From an uncultured Bacteroides sp. (GTDB taxonomy: Bacteria > Bacteroidota > Bacteroidia > Bacteroidales > Bacteroidaceae), in NCBI GenBank assembly GCA_905201685.1, contig CAJKOW010000061.1:1-9223 (forward strand): a DNA stretch of 9,223 bases, read 5' to 3'. Positions within the stretch are counted from its first letter, which is position 1. Every line of letters begins with the position of its first letter. Under the pieces are notes generated by a model that worked only from the letters and a program-made list of their open reading frames with translations, had not been told where the DNA came from and did no database searches. The translations under genes and the position numbers were made by a program. Positions 1 to 7,482 of the stretch are shown here, piece by piece.

Positions 1-28
1 TATTACTCAGTACTTTAAATTATTTTTT

Positions 29-3000
29 TTGAAAGGTGTTGCGGAATTAAGGTTCTTTAAAAGGAGACTCAAGCATTTCCTTATATCAATCCTCCTCCCT
101 ATAATCAACATCACACTACACGCCAACAACAGTTTACAATTCATTCCGCTAACTGCTTCTTCTCTTCCGACCAACGAAGTGCGCAATTTATATCAAGACC
201 GTGAAGGCTACATCTGGATCTCCACCTACAACGGATTGCTTCGCTTTGACGGATATTCCAGCGTCGTTTACCGCCCGAATGGCATTGATCCCAAGCATAA
301 CATTAACGGATTTGTAAACATTGTGGCCGAAGACAACAATCACAAGCTATGGATAGGAACCAACAGTGGCCTGTATGTGCTCGACAAACGTCAGGGAACT
401 ATTGAAAAAGTCATCTCTCCTCTCCTGCAAGTCAGCCATATCGAAGCCTTAACCTGTACCAGCAAAGGAGAAATATGGGTGGGAGCTAACAAAGGTATTT
501 TCAGGAAAAAAGCAGGAAGTAATACTTTCGAATTATGCGATCCCAAAATACAAGAGACCAACCAGCCTCATTTCGATGTAAAATCCATCATCGAAGATGC
601 AAACGGACACATATGGATAGGAACTTGGGAACAAGGTTTGCTCCGCTACAACCCGGAAAGCGACCAATTCTATACTTACAAAAATCTGAATCCTTCGCAG
701 TCGGCCCATACTTTATTTCAAGACAATAAAGGAAACATCTGGATAGGGACCTGGCGATACGGGCTTCTCAAAATGGAGAATCCATACGATATGAATCATT
801 ATAAACTCACTTGCTTCAAACACGAAAAGGAGCGGGAAGAAAGTCTATGTGACAATATCATCTATACCATTACGCAAGAGCGAAATACCGGAAAATTATG
901 GATTGGAACACGGAGTGGACTCAGCATTCTTGAATCGGAAGCCGGAAAAGGAACATTCACAAACTATTTACCCAACCAAGGAAAAAGTCCTTTACCCTTC
1001 AACGAAGTAGATGCCCTGCTATACAGCCGCGACGGACTGATGTGGATCGGCATGCTGGGAGGAGGAGTATATACGGCAAATACCAGAAAGAAATTATTCG
1101 ATTATGACCCGATTACGCCTTTGCTCAAACAGTTTCCAAGCAGTTCGGTACGCAGTGTATATCCGGCCGGAGAACAATCTCTATACATGGGGATTATGGG
1201 ATACGGGCTCATCGAATACAATACAGAAAAACAAGAGATAATACATTATAAGCAACATCCCGTTTTCAAGCATCTGCCCTACATTTCGACCGTCAACGAC
1301 ATCATCCGGCGATCCGACGGTTCGTTTTGCTTTGCAACTTGGGATGACGGAATATGGCTATACAATGGGAAAGAAACTAAAGTCATCAATACACAGACCC
1401 ACCCAGCCTTAACCGATGTATGCATCTATTCGCTACTGGAAGATGAACGAGGCAACCTTTGGATCGGAACAAGAGCCGGATTGTGCATGCTTGACCCAGC
1501 AGGAAAAATGCGAACCATAGATATGCTTATACCCAACGAAAAACATGCGTGGGCACAAGTTCCCATATTCAAAATCATTGAAGACAAGAACCACAATATT
1601 TGGATAGCAACACCTAACAACGGTATCTGGCGCATTACATTTGACGGGAACAAATATCATGGAAAGATTTATGTCGCTTCTCACGGCAACTCGCAATCTG
1701 TAGGTGCTATGACGATGTGTGCCGATAGCAAAAATCAGATATGGGCCGGAACCAATGGTAATGGTCTCGATTTATATGATGAAAAGAACGACTGCTTCCA
1801 ATCTGTACTCAACGACCAGTTTGAACAAGGCGATGTCGTATTTTCCATGATAGAAGACAATACACAAGGTCTGTGGCTTACGACCAACACCAAGATGTAT
1901 CATATCGACATCAATCATATTGATGCCGCCCACATCCATACATATACCATGGAAGAAGGACTGCAGGATCATATTTTTAACCGCAATGTGTGTTTCAAGA
2001 AGGATGACGGTACCCTGTACTTCGGCGGTGCGCGGGGATTGAACAGTTTCCATCCCGACCAGATCGGTTACGACAGCATTTCTTATCCGGTAGTCATTAC
2101 CGACTTGCGCATACACAACACCTCCATTCAGCATTTATCTCCTGCCGAAGTAAACAAAATACTCAATGCGCCGCTGGATTATGCCAGCCACATCGTGCTG
2201 CCATACGACAAAAACAATTTCAGCCTGGACTTTTCGATTCTGAGTTACATCAATCCTCTATTAAACAAATTCAAATATCAACTGGAAGGATACGATAACC
2301 AATGGATATCGACTAACGCCCGCCGACATTTTGCCTATTACAACAATCTACCGGCCGGAGACTACCTATTTAAAGTAAAAGGAGCCAATCAAAACGGCAA
2401 CTGGTCTGACCGGGAACGCAGCATTCGCATTACTGTTCTTCCACCGCCATGGTTATCATGGTGGGCATATTGCTTATATATTTTGGTGGCAATAGGCATT
2501 ATAACCTACCTTTATTTTACCATACGAAAGCGTATTCTAATGAGTCGTGCCATCGAACTGGGAAAACTGCAACGACAGAAACTTGAAGAAGTGAATCATG
2601 CCAAACTGCAATTCTTTACCAACATTACCCATGAACTGCTTACGCCACTTTCAGTCATTCAGACTTCAGTCGAAGAATTGAATCTGCAATATCCACGTAT
2701 GAAAAGTCAACTGAGAGGCATATCGGACAACTCCATGCGCCTCATCAGACTTATACAGCAAATACTGGAATTCCGCAAAGTAGAAAATGCCAAACAACAA
2801 CTGCGCGTATCAGAAGGTAATGTCACCCTGTTCATCAAACGTTCTGTCATAGCCTTTGCCCCCTTGGTCAGAAAAAAGAAGCTGAACATCGTATTGGAAG
2901 ACTTCAATACAGCCTATACCGGTTATTTCGATTCCGACAAACTCGACAAGATCCTCTACAACCTGCTGTCCAACGCAGCCAAATATACCCTCGAAGGGGG

Positions 3001-4177
3001 AACAATCACCCTAAAGCAACGGTACGACAACAGCGACGGGCATTACACATTCAGTGTCAATAATCCGGGAGCACCGATCCCGGAAGATAAACTCGAACAC
3101 CTGTTCGAACGTTTCTACGAAGGTGAATACCGCAAATTCCATACCATAGGTACCGGAATAGGCTTGTCACTCACCAAGAATCTCGTCAAGTTGCATCATG
3201 GGCACATACATGTGACAAGCAATCAGGAACAAGGAACAACATTTACTGTCGAACTGCCTCTTGGACGAAACTATTTCAGCAATACGGAGGTCGATGATAC
3301 ACTCAATAACTATATAGATGACGAAGTAGAAACTTCAGAAGCCGAAGAGACTGATACTCCAACGGAAGAAGACAACAAATTCCCCGTTACGCCCAACCAC
3401 GACATCCGCATTCTGCTGGCCGAAGACAACGAAGAATTAAGAAACAGCATGGCCAAAATGCTGTCCAGACATTTCTTTGTCATAGAAGCCAAAGACGGAC
3501 AGGATGCCTTGGAAAAAATAAGGAAAGGCAGAATCAACCTGATCGTATCCGACATTATGATGCCCCGTATCAGTGGTATAGAACTATGCAAACAAGTAAA
3601 AGCGACATTCGAGACGGCCCATATTCCCGTTATCCTTATCACGGCACGCATCAGCGATACCGACCGTGTAGAAGGTTACGACGCCGGAGCCGACGGCTAC
3701 ATCTGCAAACCGCTGAAAATGTCCGTACTGAATGCCAAAATAAACAATCTGCTTAAGAAGCAGGAATCAGGCAAAAACAACGATGCCCGCAAAAAACTGG
3801 TTTTTGAAGCCAAAGAGGTTGATTACACCCCACAAGATGAAGAATTCCTGAAAAAGGCATTAGACATTGTGAATCGTCATCTCGACGACCAGCAATTTGA
3901 CACAACCCTCTTCACCAACGAGATGGGGATGGCCCGCACCACCTTCAACGAGAAAATGAAGCAACTGGCAGGGGTTACACCGGCCGTATTCATTTCGAAT
4001 GTACGCCTGCAAGCCGCATTCAAACTTATTCAGGAGAAAAAGAAAATCCGTATTTCCGAACTGGCCTACAGTGTAGGATTCAACGATCCGAAATATTTCA
4101 GTCTCTGTTTCCGTAAGAAATTCGGTCTATCACCCAAAGACATGAAAAGTGAAGGAGAAAAGACGAACGAAGAATAA
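29..4177 (+). CDS. Hybrid two-component system (HTCS) sensor kinase / AraC-type regulator of a PUL
   Basis: This is a one-protein sensor and transcription activator of the Bacteroides HTCS family, 1382 residues from TTG29. Domains in order: a basic n-region and hydrophobic signal segment (about 8-32, likely cleaved after LHA32). Next come 14 propeller-type (Reg_prop-like) repeats whose core aromatic residues are W63, W108, W150, W196, W238, W291, W339, Y386, F433, W478, W525, W572, W616 and Y664, enough for two seven-bladed propellers. Then a Y_Y_Y domain (about 722-806), a membrane helix (about 811-832), HisKA with phospho-acceptor H868 in HELLTPL, HATPase with N-box N978/N982 and G2 box GTGIGL (1041-1046), an acidic linker (1085-1125), and a receiver with D1133, phospho-acceptor D1175, T1205 and K1227. 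Last is an AraC HTH domain (about 1273-1374). The G1 box is degenerate (NNPGAPIP, 1011-1018). By family, it senses a glycan fragment in the periplasm and activates the adjacent susC/susD pair. Family and architecture are very secure. The start is not, because the frame is open to base 2 with no ATG. Confidence 0.96.
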   Translation: MKGVAELRFFKRRLKHFLISILLPIINITLHANNSLQFIPLTASSLPTNEVRNLYQDREGYIWISTYNGLLRFDGYSSVVYRPNGIDPKHNINGFVNIVAEDNNHKLWIGTNSGLYVLDKRQGTIEKVISPLLQVSHIEALTCTSKGEIWVGANKGIFRKKAGSNTFELCDPKIQETNQPHFDVKSIIEDANGHIWIGTWEQGLLRYNPESDQFYTYKNLNPSQSAHTLFQDNKGNIWIGTWRYGLLKMENPYDMNHYKLTCFKHEKEREESLCDNIIYTITQERNTGKLWIGTRSGLSILESEAGKGTFTNYLPNQGKSPLPFNEVDALLYSRDGLMWIGMLGGGVYTANTRKKLFDYDPITPLLKQFPSSSVRSVYPAGEQSLYMGIMGYGLIEYNTEKQEIIHYKQHPVFKHLPYISTVNDIIRRSDGSFCFATWDDGIWLYNGKETKVINTQTHPALTDVCIYSLLEDERGNLWIGTRAGLCMLDPAGKMRTIDMLIPNEKHAWAQVPIFKIIEDKNHNIWIATPNNGIWRITFDGNKYHGKIYVASHGNSQSVGAMTMCADSKNQIWAGTNGNGLDLYDEKNDCFQSVLNDQFEQGDVVFSMIEDNTQGLWLTTNTKMYHIDINHIDAAHIHTYTMEEGLQDHIFNRNVCFKKDDGTLYFGGARGLNSFHPDQIGYDSISYPVVITDLRIHNTSIQHLSPAEVNKILNAPLDYASHIVLPYDKNNFSLDFSILSYINPLLNKFKYQLEGYDNQWISTNARRHFAYYNNLPAGDYLFKVKGANQNGNWSDRERSIRITVLPPPWLSWWAYCLYILVAIGIITYLYFTIRKRILMSRAIELGKLQRQKLEEVNHAKLQFFTNITHELLTPLSVIQTSVEELNLQYPRMKSQLRGISDNSMRLIRLIQQILEFRKVENAKQQLRVSEGNVTLFIKRSVIAFAPLVRKKKLNIVLEDFNTAYTGYFDSDKLDKILYNLLSNAAKYTLEGGTITLKQRYDNSDGHYTFSVNNPGAPIPEDKLEHLFERFYEGEYRKFHTIGTGIGLSLTKNLVKLHHGHIHVTSNQEQGTTFTVELPLGRNYFSNTEVDDTLNNYIDDEVETSEAEETDTPTEEDNKFPVTPNHDIRILLAEDNEELRNSMAKMLSRHFFVIEAKDGQDALEKIRKGRINLIVSDIMMPRISGIELCKQVKATFETAHIPVILITARISDTDRVEGYDAGADGYICKPLKMSVLNAKINNLLKKQESGKNNDARKKLVFEAKEVDYTPQDEEFLKKALDIVNRHLDDQQFDTTLFTNEMGMARTTFNEKMKQLAGVTPAVFISNVRLQAAFKLIQEKKKIRISELAYSVGFNDPKYFSLCFRKKFGLSPKDMKSEGEKTNEE

Positions 4178-4204
4178 ACATTGCTGCATTCAAATACAAC
4201 AACC

Positions 4205-4249
4205 ACTTTGTAGTGATTCAGCCTAAAGAACGGTATCAGGCTACAAAGT
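4205..4249 (+). repeat. Imperfect inverted repeat / hairpin after the HTCS gene
   Basis: The arm at 4205-4213 (ACTTTGTAG) has a perfect 9-base reverse complement at 4241-4249 (CTACAAAGT). An alternative fold pairs 4205-4211 with 4243-4249 and AGCCT (4220-4224) with AGGCT (4238-4242), leaving an 8-base bulge. It lies 28 bases after the HTCS stop codon. No T-run follows on the plus strand, so it is not a textbook intrinsic terminator. It could be a 3'-end structure of the HTCS mRNA, a Rho-independent terminator of the weak Bacteroides kind, or a protein site. The inverted repeat is directly seen; the role is unknown. Confidence 0.5.
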
Positions 4250-4255
4250 AACGCC

Positions 4256-4330
4256 AAAAAGGTCGAAAAACAGCCAGAAAAGGTCGAAAAAACATCAATC
4301 ACCCTTTTCCGACAGTTATTCGACCTTTCA
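4256..4330 (+). promoter_or_regulatory. Candidate activator operator: repeated GGTCG-cored elements
   Basis: Two 15-base direct repeats, AAAAAGGTCGAAAAA (4256-4270) and GAAAAGGTCGAAAAA (4277-4291), match at 14 of 15 positions and are offset by exactly 21 bases, about two helical turns. A third copy in inverted orientation is at 4316-4330 (TTATTCGACCTTTCA), matching the first two at 12 of 15 positions. A weaker inverted copy around CGAC at 4310-4313 sits 11 bases before it. AraC-family activators commonly bind tandem half-sites about 21 bp apart, and the HTCS encoded just upstream ends in such a domain. The third copy overlaps where the -33 region of the susC promoter should be. The repeats are seen; assigning them to this HTCS is inference. 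Confidence 0.5.
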
Positions 4331-4353
4331 TTTTGCTCATTAATATACTTTTG
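4326..4353 (+). promoter_or_regulatory. Probable susC promoter (Bacteroides -33/-7 type)
   Basis: TACTTTTG at 4346-4353 is an exact match to the Bacteroides -7 consensus TAnnTTTG. The expected -33 box (TTTG) is poor: the nearest well-placed candidate is TTTC at 4326-4329. A weak -33 box is what an activator-dependent promoter would show, and repeated elements lie over and upstream of it. Transcription would start near 4358-4361, leaving an A/T-rich leader of about 30 bases before the ATG at 4390. The leader has no Shine-Dalgarno sequence, as is usual in Bacteroidota. Confidence 0.6.
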
Positions 4354-4389
4354 CAACAACAATTCATTTTAATCTTAAAAAACAATATT

Positions 4390-7300
4390 ATGAACAGTAA
4401 AATTCTAACCGAAAGCAAAGCCTTAGGATTATTACTATTAGCGCTTTGCTTCTTCATCTCCCCGATGAACCTGTTTGCAAGTACCCAACAATCCGGCACC
4501 TATCGCGTGACAGGTACGGTGAAAGATGCTACCGGCGAGACAGTCATTGGTGCCAGCATCTTGGAAAAAGGTACAAACAATGGCATTATCACCGACATGG
4601 ACGGTAATTTCAGCCTTTCCGTCACACCCAATTCTACATTGGTCATCTCCTTCATCGGATACGCCACACAAGAGTTCAAAATCGAACGCAACAACATGCA
4701 ACTGAACGTAACGCTGAAAGAAGACAGCAAACTGATTGACGAAGTAGTGGTAGTAGGCTACGGCGTACAAAAGAAAGAGAACCTGACCGGTTCCGTTTCC
4801 GCCGTCAACTTCAACGATGTGGCCAATATGCCGGTTGCCAACACAGCCAACATGCTGCAAGGTCGGTTGCCGGGCGTAATGCTTACCGGAAACGGAGCAC
4901 AGGCCGGTAAAGACAATCCGGAGATCCGTGTACGTGGTGTCGGCACCTTGGGCGATGCCAGCAAGAACAATCCGATGGTACTGATTGACGGAGTTGAAAG
5001 TTCCATCAGCCAGATTTCCGAACTGGCACCGGAAGATATCCAAAGCGTATCCGTACTAAAGGATGCAGCCTCCGGAGCCATCTACGGTGTACGTGCAGCC
5101 AACGGCGTCATCCTGATTACAACCAAACGGGGCGAAGAACAAAAGCCTACCATCAGCTATTCCGGAAGCATCGCCCTCCAACAGGCTACCGTATTGCCCG
5201 ACTACGTGAATTCTTACGAATGGGCCAAAATGTACAACGAATGCAACCCCGGCAAAGCCTATACGCCCGAAATGCTCGAAGCACTGCGAACCGGTTCCGA
5301 CCCCGACCACTTTGCCAATACCGACTGGGCAGGAGAAATGTTCCGTACCGCTCCCATGCATCAGCATCACCTGTCCGTATCCGGCGGTAGCAAAAACGTG
5401 CACTATATGTTCTCTACCCAATACTTCAAACAAGAAGGTATTCTGAAAAACACAGCCAACCAACGATTCAACTTCCGCTCGAACATCGATGCACAACTGG
5501 GCATTGTAAAGATTGGCTTGAACCTTTCGGGCAGCCGCCAGAGCATTGACGAGCCGACCACTTCGGTCACAGGTGAGGGTCTGATGAGATACCTGACCTG
5601 GTTTACACGTCCTTCCGTTCCCGTACAATACGCCAACGGACACTATGGTTATGTTGACGGCAACTCGGCCATCGGTCAATCCGTATTCAAGAACCCCATC
5701 TACGCTTTGAACAATGGTTACAAAGACAACAAGAACTACCGCTTCGACGGCAAATTCTTCGGCGAGATCGACCTCTTCAAAGGCTTGAAATTCCGTTCCA
5801 GCTTAGCTTACAAATTCTATATGAACGACGTGACCACCTTCAACCCCAGAAGCCTGGCCATCTACAACGCCGAAGGTGAAGAACTGGCTCCTGCCGGTAC
5901 CCAGAACACATTGACCGATTACCACTATTTAGAAACCAGCTACATCAACGAAAACATTCTGACCTACAACAATACTTTCGGCAAGCACGAAATCGGTGTA
6001 TTGCTGGGACACTCTATCCAGGGCACACGCTGGGACAAGATGCAAGGAAGCAAGCAAGGATTTCCTACCGACAACATCTACGAAATGGACGGCGGTACGC
6101 AAAACGACAAGGTAACCGGTTCTGCCGAAGAAACAGCCCTGCAATCGTTCTTCGGACGCCTCAACTACAACTACGACGGACGCTACCTGTTCGAAATCAA
6201 TGTCCGCCACGACGGTTCTTCGCGCATGCCCAAGGCCAATCGTTACGCTACTTTCCCTTCATTCTCGGGTGCATGGCTCATCTCGAACGAAAGCTTCATG
6301 CAGGACATCAACTGGCTGAGTTCCCTGAAACTGCGTGCCAGCTGGGGTAAATTGGGTAACCAGGAAATCGGAAACTATGCCTACACCTCTACCCTCTCGG
6401 CACAAGGCAGCTACTACTTCGGCGATACGAAATATGTAGGTATGAAGACTTCGAAAATAGCCAACGAAAACATCAAGTGGGAAACCACCACCATCACCGA
6501 CTTCGGCCTTGATGCATCATTCTGGCAAAACCGCATCAACATCGTATTCGACTGGTACGACAAGACCACATCCGACATCCTGCTGCAACTGCCTATGCCG
6601 GGCATTTTCCTCGGCTCGCTGGCTGCCCCTTACCAGAATGCCGGAAAGGTACGCAACCGCGGATGGGAATTTGCCGCCAACTATTATGACCAGAAAGGCG
6701 ACTGGAGCTGGCAGGCAGGCTTCTCACTGGCAGGCGTAAAGAACGAAATCCTGAACATGAACGGACTGGAAAGCATCAGCGGAAGCACCATCAACCGCGA
6801 AGGCGAAGCCATCGGTTCCTACTATGCATGGAAAGCCATCGGCATCTACCGCACCGAAGCTGACCTGAACCGTACCAATTCGAAAGGTGAAGTCATCAAG
6901 CAGAACGGGCAGGCTCCGCAATTGGGCGACATCATGTACGAGGACTTCAACGATGACGGCGACATCAACGACGCCGACCGTCAGGTCATCGGTAATCCCT
7001 TCCCGAAACTGCAATACTCCTTCAACTTGGGTTTCACCTACAAGAATCTGGATGTAACAACCTTCTGGCAAGGTATTGCCGGCCTGAACCGCTTCAACTG
7101 GGACGAAACCACCATCTCGAACGGTGGTAACAAGACTTCACGCTGGCTCGACCGCTGGTCGCCCGAAAACCCCAATGGAAGCATGCCGCGCATGGGCGGA
7201 ACCATCAACAACACGATGTCCTCCTTCTGGCTGACCAAAGGTGACTACCTGCGCCTGAAGAACATCGAAATCGGCTATACCTTCAGAAAAGAAGCCTGGA

Positions 7301-7467
7301 TGAACAAAATCGGCGTACAAAGCCTGCGTCTCTACTTAGCCGGTACCAACCTGCTGACCTTCACTTCGCTGGACGACTACGATCCTGAAAAGCAAAGCGG
7401 AGACACTCGCAACGACGTTCACCCCAACACCAAGACTTACTCATTCGGTATTAATGTTAAATTCTAA
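4390..7467 (+). CDS. SusC-like TonB-dependent outer-membrane glycan transporter
   Basis: This is a 1025-residue transporter of the SusC/RagA family, which moves oligosaccharides across the outer membrane using TonB-ExbBD energy, with a SusD-like lipoprotein as lid. Seen in order: a signal peptide (1-30, likely cleaved after LFA), a CarboxypepD_reg-like domain (about 38-115, starting VTGTVKDATGE), a TonB-box segment EVVVVGYG (118-125), and a plug domain (about 126-250) with the family motifs VRGVGTL, LIDGVE and LKDAASGAIYG (223-233) followed by RAANGVILITTKRG. A long beta-barrel runs to the terminal phenylalanine of NVKF. An acidic EF-hand-like loop lies at 852-863 (DFNDDGDINDAD). There is no STN domain, which fits HTCS rather than ECF-sigma control. 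ATG4390 is preferred over an in-frame TTG at 4333 because it gives a clean signal peptide and because the promoter -7 element at 4346-4353 would fall inside the longer version. It pairs with the susD-like gene 15 bases downstream. The substrate cannot be read from the sequence. Confidence 0.96.
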   Translation: MNSKILTESKALGLLLLALCFFISPMNLFASTQQSGTYRVTGTVKDATGETVIGASILEKGTNNGIITDMDGNFSLSVTPNSTLVISFIGYATQEFKIERNNMQLNVTLKEDSKLIDEVVVVGYGVQKKENLTGSVSAVNFNDVANMPVANTANMLQGRLPGVMLTGNGAQAGKDNPEIRVRGVGTLGDASKNNPMVLIDGVESSISQISELAPEDIQSVSVLKDAASGAIYGVRAANGVILITTKRGEEQKPTISYSGSIALQQATVLPDYVNSYEWAKMYNECNPGKAYTPEMLEALRTGSDPDHFANTDWAGEMFRTAPMHQHHLSVSGGSKNVHYMFSTQYFKQEGILKNTANQRFNFRSNIDAQLGIVKIGLNLSGSRQSIDEPTTSVTGEGLMRYLTWFTRPSVPVQYANGHYGYVDGNSAIGQSVFKNPIYALNNGYKDNKNYRFDGKFFGEIDLFKGLKFRSSLAYKFYMNDVTTFNPRSLAIYNAEGEELAPAGTQNTLTDYHYLETSYINENILTYNNTFGKHEIGVLLGHSIQGTRWDKMQGSKQGFPTDNIYEMDGGTQNDKVTGSAEETALQSFFGRLNYNYDGRYLFEINVRHDGSSRMPKANRYATFPSFSGAWLISNESFMQDINWLSSLKLRASWGKLGNQEIGNYAYTSTLSAQGSYYFGDTKYVGMKTSKIANENIKWETTTITDFGLDASFWQNRINIVFDWYDKTTSDILLQLPMPGIFLGSLAAPYQNAGKVRNRGWEFAANYYDQKGDWSWQAGFSLAGVKNEILNMNGLESISGSTINREGEAIGSYYAWKAIGIYRTEADLNRTNSKGEVIKQNGQAPQLGDIMYEDFNDDGDINDADRQVIGNPFPKLQYSFNLGFTYKNLDVTTFWQGIAGLNRFNWDETTISNGGNKTSRWLDRWSPENPNGSMPRMGGTINNTMSSFWLTKGDYLRLKNIEIGYTFRKEAWMNKIGVQSLRLYLAGTNLLTFTSLDDYDPEKQSGDTRNDVHPNTKTYSFGINVKF

Positions 7468-7482
7468 AACTATTTGAGCACC

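Noticed and set aside
600..760. Near-repeated DNA around the WIGTW-coding segments (about 614 and 740)
   Set aside because: These are adjacent propeller repeats of the HTCS sensor domain, so the similarity is explained by the protein fold rather than by a separate DNA element.
4333..4389. Extended susC start at TTG4333
   Set aside because: It would place the TAnnTTTG promoter element inside the coding sequence and add residues before an already good signal peptide starting at ATG4390.
4438..5043. Long minus-strand open frame (201 codons) opposite the susC-like gene, with a similar 207-codon frame at 5056-5679
   Set aside because: Both lie wholly inside a clear SusC coding region, show no recognisable domain, and arise from the codon bias of the sense gene.
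7474..7482. Extended susD start at TTG7474
   Set aside because: ATG7483 directly gives a standard lipoprotein signal (MKLINKY onward), and the extra three codons add nothing.
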